Assembly: GCA_019753125.1 (NCBI GenBank) | Contig: JAIELH010000003.1 | Location: 1-64,000, forward strand | DNA: 64,000 nucleotides | DNA from: Gallionellaceae bacterium | GTDB lineage: Bacteria; Pseudomonadota; Gammaproteobacteria; Burkholderiales; Gallionellaceae | Reading direction: 5' to 3' | In this document: piece after piece, positions 13,399-26,762 of the stretch | Layout of the letters: each line of letters opens with the position of its first letter | Numbering within the stretch: the stretch's first letter is position 1 | Made by a program: the position numbers and the translations under genes | Notes under the pieces: model-generated | Databases searched by the model: none | Told to the model about the DNA's origin: nothing | Seen by the model: only the letters and a program-made list of their open reading frames with translations

Positions 13399-13929
13399 AT
13401 GAAGAGAATCAGTGTGCTGGTCAGTGCATTGCTGTTTAGCGTCAATGTGTCTGCCGTGGACGGCGTATCTGTGGAATACGGCAATGGCGACGCAACCGAT
13501 ATGGCGCGCGTTGGCGCCATCTGGAACTGGGACAAGCAGTGGTTTACTGGCGGCAACTGGCTGGTGACCGGCTTCTGGGAAGCTTCTGCCGGCACGTGGC
13601 GCGGCCATAGCGCCGCCGGCAACAACCAGACGATTACCGACTTGGGCGTTACACCGGTGTTTCGTTTTCAGCAGAAGAACCTTTCCGGTTGCGCGCCATA
13701 TGCCGAAGCAGCGATCGGCTTCCATCTGATAACGCCAACCTTTATCAATGCCGACCGCAAATTCAGCACCGCATTCCAGTTTGGCGATCATGTCGGTTTT
13801 GGCCTGCGTTTCGGCGAACGCCAGCAATTTGATCTTGGCTATCGCTTCCAGCATCTTTCAAATGGCAGCATCAAAAAACCGAATCAGGGCATCAACTTCA
13901 ATCAGATTCGTTTTGCCTATCAGTTTTGA
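13399..13929 (+). CDS. pagL: Lipid A 3-O-deacylase, PagL-like outer membrane protein
   Basis: 176 aa with a signal peptide (cleavage near residue 19, after SVNVSA). The remainder alternates polar and apolar residues as in an 8-strand barrel. The segment FQHLSNGSIKKPNQGIN carries the His-Ser pair of the PagL catalytic site, and the protein ends in an aromatic residue (FAYQF), an outer-membrane sorting signal. It would remove the 3-O acyl chain of lipid A in the outer membrane. It lies right after the 4.5S gene and 12 bp before dnaX. Confidence 0.85.
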   Translation: MKRISVLVSALLFSVNVSAVDGVSVEYGNGDATDMARVGAIWNWDKQWFTGGNWLVTGFWEASAGTWRGHSAAGNNQTITDLGVTPVFRFQQKNLSGCAPYAEAAIGFHLITPTFINADRKFSTAFQFGDHVGFGLRFGERQQFDLGYRFQHLSNGSIKKPNQGINFNQIRFAYQF

Positions 13930-13941
13930 CCTAGAATAATT

Positions 13942-15546
13942 TTGTCAGCTACAACAGTCCTCGCGCGTAAATGGCGCCCTAAAACTTTCGCGCAACTGGC
14001 AGGGCAGGAGCATGTTGTCAGGGCGCTGAGCAACGCGCTCACACAGAACCGTTTGCATCATGCCTATCTGTTCACCGGCACGCGCGGAGTGGGTAAAACC
14101 ACCATTGCGCGCATCTTTGCCAAGTCGCTGAATTGCGCAGCCGGTATCACCGCCACGCCTTGCGGCGAGTGCAATGCATGCAGGGAGATCGATAGCGGCC
14201 GCTTTGTCGACCTGATCGAGCTGGATGCCGCCTCGAATACCCAGGTGGACAACATGCGCGAACTGCTGGAAGGTGCGCTGTACGCGCCCTCCAGCGGACG
14301 CTTCAAGGTGTATATCATCGACGAAGTGCACATGCTGTCGAAGAGCGCCTTCAACGCGATGCTGAAGACGCTGGAAGAGCCGCCCGGGCATGTGAAATTT
14401 ATTCTTGCCACCACCGATCCGCAGAAAATTCCCGTTACCGTGTTGTCGCGTTGCTTGCAGTTCAACCTGAAGCAACTGCCGCCCGCTTTGATCGCCGGCC
14501 ACTTGCAGTACGTGCTGGAGCAGGAGCAGATCGGCTTCGAGGCAGGCGCGATCGCGCTGATTGCGCGGGCCGCGCAAGGTAGCATGCGCGACGCGCTGAG
14601 CCTGATGGATCAGGCGATCGCCTTTTCTGCGGGCAATGTGGAAGAGCAGGTGGTGCATACGATGCTGGGCGCAATCGACCAGGGCTATTTGTTCGACTTG
14701 CTGGCGGCATTGCGCGACCGGAACGGCATCGCGCTGCTCGGAATCGCCGACAACATGGCGGCACGCAGCGTGGCGTTCGATGCCGCGTTGCAGGAACTGG
14801 CGACCTTGTTGCACCGTATCGCGCTGGCGCAGACCGTGCCGCAGGCGCTTGCCGAAGATGAGCCGGAGCGGCTGCGTTTGCTGGAACTGGCGCAGGTGTT
14901 CACGCCGGAAGATGTGCAGTTGTTTTACCAGATTGCGATCCACGGGCGCGATGAAATCGATCTGGCTCCCGATGAATATGCCGGCTTTACGATGACGATT
15001 CTGCGCATGCTGGCTTTTGCGCCGGCCAGAAGCAGTGCACAGCAGCCGATTGCGGCTCCGGCAGCGAACAAGCCCGGTGTACAACCCGCGCCAAGCAAGC
15101 CTGCAAGTGTGCAGGCAACGCCTGCTTCAAGTAATACCGCCGTGCCGGATAGTCAGCCGGACAGCCGACCGGATTGGGGGGTGCTGTTGACACAACTGAA
15201 TGTGCAGGGCATGGCGCAGCAACTGGCCAAACATTGTGTGCTGGAAAGTTTCTCGGACGGGCTGGTTACGCTGTGCCTGTCGCAGGAGCAAAAACAGTTG
15301 TTGAACAGCAAAATGGCAAGCGAGAAATTGCAGGCGGCGCTGGGCGAATATTTTGCCAAGCCGGTGAAATTGAATATCGTGCTCGGCAAAACCGAAGCAG
15401 CCACTCCCGCCGTGATCGAGCAGCAGGGTAAACAACTGAAGCAACAGCAGGCGAATGACTCGATCGCACAGGATAGTTTTGTGCGCGAGGCGCAAGCAGA
15501 ACTCGATGCAAAATTGATCGAAGAATCGGTTAAGCCATTACATTAA
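13942..15546 (+). CDS. dnaX: DNA polymerase III subunit tau (DnaX)
   Basis: Clamp-loader ATPase that joins polymerase III cores at the fork. 534 aa: Walker A GTRGVGKTTIARIFAKSL, zinc module CAAGITATPCGECNAC, DEVHMLSKSAFNAMLKTLEE and LSRCLQFNLK. A linker rich in Ala, Pro, Gln and Ser follows at about residues 350-405, then a short C-terminal polymerase-binding region. The start appears to be a TTG at 13942, since no ATG or GTG lies in frame near the ARKWRPKTF start. I saw no slippery A-run, so a gamma form by frameshifting is not supported. Confidence 0.94.
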   Translation: MSATTVLARKWRPKTFAQLAGQEHVVRALSNALTQNRLHHAYLFTGTRGVGKTTIARIFAKSLNCAAGITATPCGECNACREIDSGRFVDLIELDAASNTQVDNMRELLEGALYAPSSGRFKVYIIDEVHMLSKSAFNAMLKTLEEPPGHVKFILATTDPQKIPVTVLSRCLQFNLKQLPPALIAGHLQYVLEQEQIGFEAGAIALIARAAQGSMRDALSLMDQAIAFSAGNVEEQVVHTMLGAIDQGYLFDLLAALRDRNGIALLGIADNMAARSVAFDAALQELATLLHRIALAQTVPQALAEDEPERLRLLELAQVFTPEDVQLFYQIAIHGRDEIDLAPDEYAGFTMTILRMLAFAPARSSAQQPIAAPAANKPGVQPAPSKPASVQATPASSNTAVPDSQPDSRPDWGVLLTQLNVQGMAQQLAKHCVLESFSDGLVTLCLSQEQKQLLNSKMASEKLQAALGEYFAKPVKLNIVLGKTEAATPAVIEQQGKQLKQQQANDSIAQDSFVREAQAELDAKLIEESVKPLH

Positions 15547-15567
15547 AGATATCAGGGGGATGCAGCG

Positions 15568-15888
15568 ATGATGAAGGGCGGATTGGGCGGTTTGATGAAG
15601 CAGGCGCAGCAGATGCAGCAGAATATGCAGAAGGCGCAGGCCGAATTGGCAACTGTCGAAGTGGAAGGCCAGGCAGGGTCGGGCATGGTCAAGGTAATCA
15701 TGACCTGCGCGCATGAAGTGCGCCGCGTGTCGCTGGACGACAGCGTGTTGTCGGACGACAAGGAAATGCTGGAGGATCTGATCGTGCTGGCGCTCAACGA
15801 TGCGATGAAAAAGGCGGAAGCGACCTCGCAACAGCGCATGAGCGGTTTCACTGCCGGTTTGCCGCCCGGAATCAAGTTGCCGTTCTGA
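15568..15888 (+). CDS. ybaB: YbaB/EbfC family nucleoid-associated protein
   Basis: 106-aa DNA-binding protein with the family start ([20 protein letters not shown]) and the C-terminal LPPGIKLPF. Forms tweezer-like dimers on DNA. It is the middle gene of the conserved dnaX-ybaB-recR trio, 21 bp after dnaX. Two adjacent ATG codons at 15568 and 15571 both could serve. Confidence 0.95.
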   Translation: MMKGGLGGLMKQAQQMQQNMQKAQAELATVEVEGQAGSGMVKVIMTCAHEVRRVSLDDSVLSDDKEMLEDLIVLALNDAMKKAEATSQQRMSGFTAGLPPGIKLPF

Positions 15889-15964
15889 TGGTTTCTTTCA
15901 ATCCGAATAGCCCGCTGGTGCAAAACTGCGGAAATGACGGGCCAATGAATCATTTCGCTCCAAT

Positions 15965-16564
15965 ATGGTGATGCCTTCCCATCTGGATGACCTGATTGCC
16001 GCGTTGCGTTGCCTGCCGGGCGTGGGGCCGAAATCCGCCCAGCGTATGGCCTATCACCTGTTGCAACGCGATCGCGCCGGCGCGCTGCATCTGGCGCAGT
16101 CGCTGGAACAAGCCACCGCCAACATCAGGCATTGCGGCAAGTGCAATAATTTCTCCGAAGCTGAGATTTGTGCATTGTGCTCTTCACAGAAGCGCGATGC
16201 CGGTTTGCTGTGCGTGGTCGAGATGCCGGCCGATCTGCTGATGATGGAGCAGGCGCAATGCTATCGCGGCATGTACTTCGTGCTGATGGGCAGGCTGTCG
16301 CCGCTGGACGGCATCGGCGCAAAGGAGCTGCACCTCGAGCGGTTGGTCAGACGCGTTCAGGAGCAGCCTTGCGAAGTTATCCTGGCAACCAACTTTACCG
16401 TGGAAGGCGACGCGACAGCACATTACCTGGCAACCCTGTTGCAATCGTATGGCGTCAAAGTTTCGCGCATTGCGCGCGGTTTGCCGATAGGCGGCGAACT
16501 GGAACAGGTCGATAGTGGCACCCTGGCGCAGGCCGTGCTGGAGAGGCGCGAGATGACGATATGA
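15965..16564 (+). CDS. recR: Recombination mediator protein RecR
   Basis: 199 aa; loads RecA at gaps with RecF and RecO. Contains the helix-hairpin-helix [18 protein letters not shown], a four-cysteine zinc finger ([16 protein letters not shown]) and a Toprim region ([15 protein letters not shown], then [18 protein letters not shown]). Start taken at 15965; ATG at 15971 is equally possible. Overlaps rluB by the ATGA motif. Confidence 0.96.
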   Translation: MVMPSHLDDLIAALRCLPGVGPKSAQRMAYHLLQRDRAGALHLAQSLEQATANIRHCGKCNNFSEAEICALCSSQKRDAGLLCVVEMPADLLMMEQAQCYRGMYFVLMGRLSPLDGIGAKELHLERLVRRVQEQPCEVILATNFTVEGDATAHYLATLLQSYGVKVSRIARGLPIGGELEQVDSGTLAQAVLERREMTI

Positions 16565-17445
16565 ACGAGCAAGGCGAAAAGCTGCAAAAGGTGTTGGCGC
16601 AGGCCGGTTTTGGCTCGCGCCGCACGATGGAAGAATGGATCGCTGCCGGGCGTGTCAGCGTGAATGGCGAGCCGGCGACCTTGGGGATGCGTGTGCTGGA
16701 AGGCGATCTGGTGAAAGCCGATCGCCGCACGATACGCGTTGGCGAGCGGGACAACGCTGCACGCGTGCTGCTGTACCATAAACCGGAAGGCGAAATAGTC
16801 AGCCGCGACGACCCGGAAAAGCGCGCCAGCGTGTTCGATAAGCTGCCCAAACTGCGCGGCCAGAAATGGATCGCGATCGGGCGGCTGGATTTCAATACCA
16901 GCGGGCTGCTGATTTTCACCACTTCGGGCGAATTGGCGAACCGCCTGATGCACCCGCGTTTCGAGGTGGAGCGGGAATATGCGGTGCGGGTGCAGGGCAA
17001 GATGACCGAGGCGCAGATCAACCAAGTGCTCAAGGACGGCATTGAGCTGGAGGATGGTCCGGTCAGGTTCGAGAAGCTTGAGGATCAGGGCGGCGAAGGC
17101 TTCAACCACTGGTATCGCGTGATGCTCAAGGAAGGGCGCAACCGCGTGGTGCGCCGCACCTTCGATGCGCTCGGATTGCCGGTGAGCCGGCTGATGCGCG
17201 TGCGCTTCGGTATAATCAATTTGCCGCCGCGTTTGAAACGGGGCATGACCGCCGAATTGGGCGAGGGCGAGGTCGCGCAGGTGCTGGATTGGGCGGGTGT
17301 TTTTTCTGATGGCGGCGTACCGCAGCAGGATATGCCGATTCCTCAACGGTCAGAGCGGGCCAAACGGTCTTCCGCTGCGCCTCGCCCGATTCGCGGCGCG
17401 GGGCGAGCAAGCGCGGGGAAGGGCAGTCCCGCGCCAAAACGTTAA
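16561..17445 (+). CDS. rluB: 23S rRNA pseudouridine(2605) synthase RluB
   Basis: 294 aa. N-terminal S4 RNA-binding domain ([20 protein letters not shown]), catalytic aspartate in [15 protein letters not shown], then [15 protein letters not shown] and a basic, Pro/Ala-rich tail from about residue 255. Modifies 23S rRNA helix 93. Overlaps recR by four bases. Confidence 0.95.
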   Translation: MNEQGEKLQKVLAQAGFGSRRTMEEWIAAGRVSVNGEPATLGMRVLEGDLVKADRRTIRVGERDNAARVLLYHKPEGEIVSRDDPEKRASVFDKLPKLRGQKWIAIGRLDFNTSGLLIFTTSGELANRLMHPRFEVEREYAVRVQGKMTEAQINQVLKDGIELEDGPVRFEKLEDQGGEGFNHWYRVMLKEGRNRVVRRTFDALGLPVSRLMRVRFGIINLPPRLKRGMTAELGEGEVAQVLDWAGVFSDGGVPQQDMPIPQRSERAKRSSAAPRPIRGAGRASAGKGSPAPKR

Positions 17446-17471
17446 TCGCCACAGGGATGCTGGAAATTTGA

Positions 17472-18629
17472 ATGGACGAAACCGTCAGCAAAACCATCAT
17501 GTGCAGCGTACTGTTCTTGGATATCGTCGAATATTCCAAGAGGTCGGTGACTGGACAAATTTCACTGAAAGACAGGTTTAACAATCATCTTTCTGCGGCA
17601 ATTCGTGATGTGCCGCTAACCGACCGGATTATTCTCGATACCGGCGACGGCGCCGCAGTCAATTTTCTCGGCGATGTTGAGGATGCATTGAGGGTGGCGA
17701 TCAGCTTGCGCAAGAGTTTTCTCAATGAAGCTCCGGATGCCGATCCGCCCTTGCTGGTGCGTGTGGGGATAAATCTCGGCCCGGTACGTCTGGTAATGGA
17801 TATCAACGGGCAGCCAAATGTTGTCGGTGACGGTGTCAATGTCGCACAGCGCATAATGGGTTTTGCTGAACCCAATCAGATACTCCTGTCGCGCTCCTAT
17901 TACGAAGCCGTATCACGTCTTTCTCCGCAGTATGCCGGGATGTTCCATTATGAAGGTTCGCGTACTGACAAACATGTGCGTGAGCATGAGATTTATGCGA
18001 TCGGCCAACAGGGCATGGGCGATAAGCCGGCGCCTGAAACAACTGGCGGGCAGGGTGCGGGGCAAGATGGAATAGAGGTTGCGCGCAATACATTACAGGT
18101 TGCTTCCAATCAACAGCGTGCCCTATATGTTGCCGTGTTCGCCGCCGCACTGGCGCTGCTGGCTGTTGTGATTGTCAAAACCATGTATCGCCCTGCTGTA
18201 CCTTTGCCGCAAGTGGCGGAAGCGCCGAAGCACACGGCGCAAACTGCTTCGAATGTCGCTGTAGCGCCACCCAAAATAGTTGAGTCTAAAGCTGAAAATA
18301 AACAGAAAGCTGAGCAACCTCCAGAGGAAGCACGTTTACCTGCCAGGCAGGAAAAAATCGCAGTGCCAATTTCCCGTAGCCGTACCTTAAAGGAAACTAC
18401 TGCGATTGAACCTGGTGCGGCGGCACTGGTGAGTGTTGCAGTCATGCCTTGGGGCGAAATCTATCTGGATGGTAGAATGCAAGGCGTCAGCCCGCCCTTG
18501 GCGGAATTGCACGTAGCTCCTGGAAAACACGAAATCGAAATTCGCAACACAACTTTTCCTGTTTATACCAAGAAGATCAATGTCAGTGCGGGCGAGAAAA
18601 TAAAGATCAAACATAAATTTACTGACTAA
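17472..18629 (+). CDS. Adenylate/guanylate cyclase-domain protein with transmembrane helix and PEGA-like C-terminus
   Basis: 385 aa. Residues 10-175 form a class III nucleotide cyclase domain: both metal-binding aspartate motifs (FLDIVEYS and DTGDGAAVNF) are present, as is VGDGVNVAQRI. A transmembrane helix spans about 215-236 (ALYVAVFAAALALLAVVIV). A Pro/Glu/Lys linker leads to a C-terminal domain with VMPWGEIYLDGRMQG and LHVAPGKHEIEI, a PEGA-type fold usually found outside the cytoplasm. It heads a tight group with a TPR-like lipoprotein and a Ser/Thr kinase (gaps of 17-18 bp). Whether it makes cAMP or cGMP, or is a signalling scaffold, cannot be read from sequence. Confidence 0.85.
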   Translation: MDETVSKTIMCSVLFLDIVEYSKRSVTGQISLKDRFNNHLSAAIRDVPLTDRIILDTGDGAAVNFLGDVEDALRVAISLRKSFLNEAPDADPPLLVRVGINLGPVRLVMDINGQPNVVGDGVNVAQRIMGFAEPNQILLSRSYYEAVSRLSPQYAGMFHYEGSRTDKHVREHEIYAIGQQGMGDKPAPETTGGQGAGQDGIEVARNTLQVASNQQRALYVAVFAAALALLAVVIVKTMYRPAVPLPQVAEAPKHTAQTASNVAVAPPKIVESKAENKQKAEQPPEEARLPARQEKIAVPISRSRTLKETTAIEPGAAALVSVAVMPWGEIYLDGRMQGVSPPLAELHVAPGKHEIEIRNTTFPVYTKKINVSAGEKIKIKHKFTD

Positions 18630-18646
18630 CCGGCTAGGAGCTAAAA

Positions 18647-19042
18647 ATGGTGGGTATTCACAAGATGCTGGTGTTTACGTTGGCCGCGCTGTTGTTGGGC
18701 GGGTGCGGCGCAATTGACACGGGTGGCAGATTGTTCCAGGCCAGCCCATCGGAGCAAAAGCTTTCCAGCGGTGTGAAAAGCTATGAGGATGGCGATTACA
18801 AGTTTTCCATGGAGGAGCTGCAAAGAGCGCTGGAGATGGGTTTGAGCAATAAGAATAGCCAAATGAAGGCACATAAATACCTGGCTTTTATTCATTGCAT
18901 ATCGGCACGTGAAAAACAGTGCCGTGACGAATTTAAAAAGGCGCTTGAGATCGATCCGGCTTTCAATCTGGAGCCTGCGGAGGCGGGACACCCGATATGG
19001 GGTCCGGTATTTCGTGGCGTAAAGGCCAAGTCCGCAAAATAA
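18647..19042 (+). CDS. TssQ-like/TPR-type lipoprotein
   Basis: 131 aa with a lipoprotein signal (LLLGGC, lipidated Cys near residue 20). The mature part has a TPR-like helical repeat (GVKSYEDGDYKFSMEELQRALEMGL, and later FKKALEIDPAFNLEPAEAGHPIWGPVF), which matches the TssQ-type lipoproteins associated with type VI or kinase loci. No other type VI genes are visible here. Lies between the cyclase-like gene and the Ser/Thr kinase and is probably co-transcribed with both. Confidence 0.7.
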   Translation: MVGIHKMLVFTLAALLLGGCGAIDTGGRLFQASPSEQKLSSGVKSYEDGDYKFSMEELQRALEMGLSNKNSQMKAHKYLAFIHCISAREKQCRDEFKKALEIDPAFNLEPAEAGHPIWGPVFRGVKAKSAK

Positions 19043-19060
19043 CCCACGCTACCAATAATC

Positions 19061-20308
19061 ATGATTAGCCAATTGGGGCGTTATGAAGTGCTCGGTGAGC
19101 TCGGGCAGGGCGCGATGGGTATAGTCTACAATGCCAAGGATCCGCTGATCGACCGCGTCGTCGCAATCAAGACAATCAATCTCGGTCTTGCGCTGGACGA
19201 AAAAGAGGAATACGAAGGCCGTTTTTATCAGGAAGCCAAGGCGGCAGGGCGGCTCAGCCACCCGAATATCGTGACCATTTATGATGTGGGCAAGAGCGGC
19301 GACGTTGCCTACATCGCGATGGAGTTCCTGCAGGGGCGCGAATTGCGCGACATCATGAACGACCACGGGTTGTTGCCTGTCGGCCAAGCCTTGGATATTG
19401 CATATCAAGTGGCGCAGGGGCTGGCCTACGCCCATGAGCATGGCATCGTGCACCGCGACATAAAGCCCGCCAATATCATGGTGGTGCGCGACGGGCACGT
19501 AAAAATCACCGATTTCGGCATTGCGCGCATGGCTTCCTCGGCGGTGCATACGCAGACCGGCATGGTGTTGGGCTCACCAAAATACATGTCACCCGAACAG
19601 GTGATGGGCAAGGCAATAGACCATCGCTCGGATATTTTCTCGCTGGGTGTAATGCTCTATGAGATGTTGACCGGGCAGGCGCCTTTTACCGGCGAGAACG
19701 TCAATGCCATCATGTACCAGACGCTGAATTCGGTGCCGGTACCGCCCGGCATGCTGAATCACGACGTGCCGGAGATGCTCAACTTTATCGTGGCCAAGGC
19801 ATTGGCCAAAAAGGTGGAGGATCGCTATCAAAACGCCAAGGATATGGCCTTCGATTTGCGTGCCTGCCGCGATACGCTGCCGCGCATCGGCCAGCAGATT
19901 GATGTATCCAAGCCGCCGCCCGGCGGCGAGAAAAAATTGCCTGACGCAGTCGCCATCACCGGACGGCGCAATGTGGCGGAAGAAGATGAGCTGAAACCTG
20001 CAACAACCGGCGTGTCGCAAGCTTTTGATTCTACCGCAGCAACGATGCGCCTGGCGGCCATGACCGCGACCAGCAAAGATGTCGATGAACTATCCAGGAC
20101 GTTGAAGGTAGAGCGCCCAAGCGCAGACGCCATCAAACAATCGGCGCCGGCAGCCAGAGCTATCCGCCCGGTGCCTCCGCCGGCACCTCGTCCGGTTGTG
20201 CGCCAAAGCCGGGCGGAACCATCGGCAAAATCCGGCAGCAAGAATTTTCTGCTGGCTGTCATTGCGTTGCTGGTGGTGTTGATCATTGCCGCAATTTTTG
20301 CCTTCTGA
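19061..20308 (+). CDS. Membrane-anchored Ser/Thr protein kinase (PknB-type)
   Basis: 415 aa. The kinase domain spans residues 6-270 with G-loop LGQGAMGIVY, VAIKTI lysine, HRDIKPANIM catalytic loop and TDFGIARM (DFG). The APE-like motif reads MSPEQV. A Thr/Pro/Ala-rich linker follows, and one transmembrane helix ends the protein (NFLLAVIALLVVLIIAAIF), leaving no extracellular sensor domain. Stands third in the group with the cyclase-domain protein and lipoprotein. Catalytically complete by motif. Confidence 0.93.
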   Translation: MISQLGRYEVLGELGQGAMGIVYNAKDPLIDRVVAIKTINLGLALDEKEEYEGRFYQEAKAAGRLSHPNIVTIYDVGKSGDVAYIAMEFLQGRELRDIMNDHGLLPVGQALDIAYQVAQGLAYAHEHGIVHRDIKPANIMVVRDGHVKITDFGIARMASSAVHTQTGMVLGSPKYMSPEQVMGKAIDHRSDIFSLGVMLYEMLTGQAPFTGENVNAIMYQTLNSVPVPPGMLNHDVPEMLNFIVAKALAKKVEDRYQNAKDMAFDLRACRDTLPRIGQQIDVSKPPPGGEKKLPDAVAITGRRNVAEEDELKPATTGVSQAFDSTAATMRLAAMTATSKDVDELSRTLKVERPSADAIKQSAPAARAIRPVPPPAPRPVVRQSRAEPSAKSGSKNFLLAVIALLVVLIIAAIFAF

Positions 20309-20320
20309 CTGTTTGGAAAT

Positions 20321-20734
20321 ATGGCAATCAGGCCTTCGTTGCGTTTTGCCATATTGCTGCTGCTTGCCCATTTGACAGCCGCGATCGTGGTGGGTGCGAC
20401 CGCGATGCCGCCGGCAGCCGGATTGGCGGCGCTCGCAGCGATTCTGCTGAGCCTGTCTTATTATCTGGCGCGCGATATTTTGTTGCTCCTCCCGGATTCA
20501 TGGTGCGAGATTCTGCAGGATCAAGACAGTGTGTCAGTTACTGTCCGGAAGGGGGCGGTTATTCAAGGATACGTCGCGAACAAGACTGTGGTCAGCCCGT
20601 TCTTTATTCTGCTGCGTATCAAACTGGAGGGGCGCCTGATGCCGGTTTCACGGGTGATTTTTCCGGATACGCTGGAGACCGGTCTGTTTCGCAAATTATG
20701 TGTTCACCTGAAATTTGCGCTGCAACCTGTATGA
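20321..20734 (+). CDS. YgfX-like membrane protein
   Basis: 137 aa. Two N-terminal hydrophobic helices (residues 8-28 and 33-55) are followed by a small soluble beta-rich part with LRIKLEGRLMPVSRVIFPDT. This layout and the RVIFPDT segment fit the YgfX/CptA family, known from a toxin-antitoxin proposal with SdhE; no sdhE is next to it. Follows the kinase by 12 bp. Family call is moderate. Confidence 0.6.
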   Translation: MAIRPSLRFAILLLLAHLTAAIVVGATAMPPAAGLAALAAILLSLSYYLARDILLLLPDSWCEILQDQDSVSVTVRKGAVIQGYVANKTVVSPFFILLRIKLEGRLMPVSRVIFPDTLETGLFRKLCVHLKFALQPV

Positions 20735-20762
20735 AAGAAAAATCGCAGTAAAGCTTGCCGTG

Positions 20763-21314
20763 TTACTCGTCCCGCATTTCCTGCCCAGGAAACAATTCGC
20801 CAGTGTAGCCGAATTGGCTCATGTCCGTCATGCGCATCGGGTACAAGATTCCGTTCAGATGGTCGCATTCGTGTTGCACGACGCGTGCGTGGAAGCCGCT
20901 TGCCGTGCGATCGACCGGTGCGCCATGTTCATCGTATCCGCAGTAGCGGATATTCCGGAAGCGCGGCACCAGCCCGCGCAAACCGGGCAGGCTCAGGCAG
21001 CCTTCCCAAGCGTCTTCGAGCTGGTCACCCAGCGGCGTGATGACCGGGTTGATCAGCACGGTATCGGGCACGCAATCTGCATCCGGGTAGCGTGCCGGGG
21101 TCTTTTGTTGCCCGGATGGTTGTACGCCGAAAATTACCACGCGCAAACCAACGCCGATCTGCGGTGCGGCCAGGCCTACGCCATTTAGCGCCTGCATCGT
21201 GTCGCGCATGTCTTCCAGCAAGCCGCGCAACTCGTCGCTGTTAAAGTTGCCGACCGGGCTGGCTGGCTGCAATAGACGCGCATCGCCCATGCGCAATACC
21301 TGCCTAATCGTCAT
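20763..21314 (-). CDS. def: Peptide deformylase
   Basis: Removes the formyl group from nascent peptides. 183 aa with all three metal motifs: [20 protein letters not shown] and QHECDHLNG. Start overlaps the end of the upstream phosphorylase gene by 11 bp. This is a stand-alone def, not the def-fmt pair, so a second copy may exist elsewhere. Confidence 0.95.
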   Translation of the reverse strand: MTIRQVLRMGDARLLQPASPVGNFNSDELRGLLEDMRDTMQALNGVGLAAPQIGVGLRVVIFGVQPSGQQKTPARYPDADCVPDTVLINPVITPLGDQLEDAWEGCLSLPGLRGLVPRFRNIRYCGYDEHGAPVDRTASGFHARVVQHECDHLNGILYPMRMTDMSQFGYTGELFPGQEMRDE

Positions 21315-22050
21315 CGGAATTTACAACATGTTCAAGAATACTGCGCACCTTTCCCATCGTTGCGCTGGCGGTGTCATTGACTTGTTCAATGTTGATGCCA
21401 TGCCTGCTGTCACCACGCCCTGCCGCGTAATTTACGACCACGGCGATTGTGGCGTAATGCAGGTTCAATTCCATCGCCAAAGCGGTTTCCGGCATGCCGG
21501 TCATGCCCACCATATCCGCGCCGTCGCGCTCATAGCGGTTAATTTCGGCGATGCTGTCCAGGCGCGGTCCCTGGGTTGCCGCATACACGCCGCCATCCAC
21601 GCAGGGTTGTTGCGCGGCACGCGCGCCGAGCAAGATACGGCTACGCAATTCAGGGCAATAGGGCAGCGCAAAATCGGCATTGCTGTAGACGGTGTCGCGC
21701 GTATCGAAAAATGTGGCATCGCGCCCGTGGGTGTAATCGATGATCTGATCCGGTATCACGAGAGTGCCGGGAGTCAGGTCAGAGCGGATGCCGCCCACGG
21801 TGGCGACCGATACAATCTTGCTTACACCCTGTTCGCGCAAGGCCCACAGGTTGGCACGATAGTTCACCAGATGCGGCGGAATGGTGCAACCATAGCCGTG
21901 GCGTGCCAGAAAAATGACTTCATGCTGATTGAGCATGCCGAATATGAATGCGCCAGACGGCTCGCCATATGGAGTGCGCATCACTTGCTGATGCGTGATT
22001 CTCAGGCTCGCCAGTTGTGTCAGACCGCGCCCGCCGATAATTGCCAACAT
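21304..22050 (-). CDS. S-methyl-5'-thioinosine/thioadenosine phosphorylase (MTAP/PNP family)
   Basis: 248 aa, purine nucleoside phosphorylase family 2. Features: [10 protein letters not shown] near the N-terminus, [39 protein letters not shown] and [12 protein letters not shown]. The family includes MTAP and the proteobacterial S-methyl-5'-thioinosine phosphorylase; the MTGMPE substrate segment favours the latter, but I would not fix the substrate from sequence. Next to a hypoxanthine phosphoribosyltransferase gene, which would use the released hypoxanthine. Confidence 0.85.
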   Translation of the reverse strand: MLAIIGGRGLTQLASLRITHQQVMRTPYGEPSGAFIFGMLNQHEVIFLARHGYGCTIPPHLVNYRANLWALREQGVSKIVSVATVGGIRSDLTPGTLVIPDQIIDYTHGRDATFFDTRDTVYSNADFALPYCPELRSRILLGARAAQQPCVDGGVYAATQGPRLDSIAEINRYERDGADMVGMTGMPETALAMELNLHYATIAVVVNYAAGRGDSRHGINIEQVNDTASATMGKVRSILEHVVNSDDD

Positions 22051-22054
22051 AAAG

Positions 22055-22602
22055 TTATCCTTCCTTCACTGCGTAAATTGCGGGCAGGTTGCGCCACGCT
22101 CCTTCGATATCCATGCCATAGCCGAACATGAAACGATCCGGCACTTCCATTCCGACGAAATCGGCATGGATCGGCTTTTCCCGGCCATGCCGCTTGTCGG
22201 CAAATACTGCGCTATAAAATTTGCTTGCGCCCAGTTCCAGTACGCGCTGGCGCAAAGCCGCGAGCGTGTGCCCTTCATCGAGGATGTCATCCAGCACCAG
22301 CACCACGCGGCCGCGCACGCTCTCGCACGGCTCGACTTTCCAGTGCATCGCGCCGCCATGCCGCGCATCGCCGTAGCGCGACACGTGCACATAATCGAAA
22401 TCCAGCGGGAAATCGAGCAGCGGCAGCAGTTGTCCGGTAAACACCACGGCGCCGCCCATCACCGACAGCACCAGCGGGTGCAGCTGCGCCATTGCGCCGT
22501 TGATTTCATTGGCGACCTTGTGCAGCGCCGCCTGCACCTGTTCATGCGGGTGCAGCAACTCGGCCTGTTGCAATATGTCGCGCGCGCGCTGGCTGGATAG
22601 CG

Positions 22603-22606
<4 letters not shown>
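22055..22606 (-). CDS. hpt: Hypoxanthine-guanine phosphoribosyltransferase
   Basis: 183 aa phosphoribosyltransferase. The PRPP-binding signature [18 protein letters not shown] is complete, and an earlier [16 protein letters not shown] matches the loop I region. Salvages hypoxanthine or guanine; fits the neighbouring thioinosine phosphorylase. Overlaps galU by four bases (ATGA). Confidence 0.9.
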
Positions 22607-26650
<4,044 letters not shown>

Positions 26651-26762
26651 ATTTCCGAGACACCAAAATGCGTAATGTGTTTATGTGTATGAATTATCTC
26701 AAGCATGGCGAAAAATGGCTACAACTCAGAAAGTTTTGATGCTGTTCTCAATAGATATTTCG

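Noticed and set aside
13945..15084. 379-codon frame opposite dnaX
   Set aside because: Antisense shadow; dnaX has all family motifs.
13942..15546. Programmed -1 frameshift producing a gamma form of DnaX
   Set aside because: No A-run slippery site with a following hairpin at the expected place.
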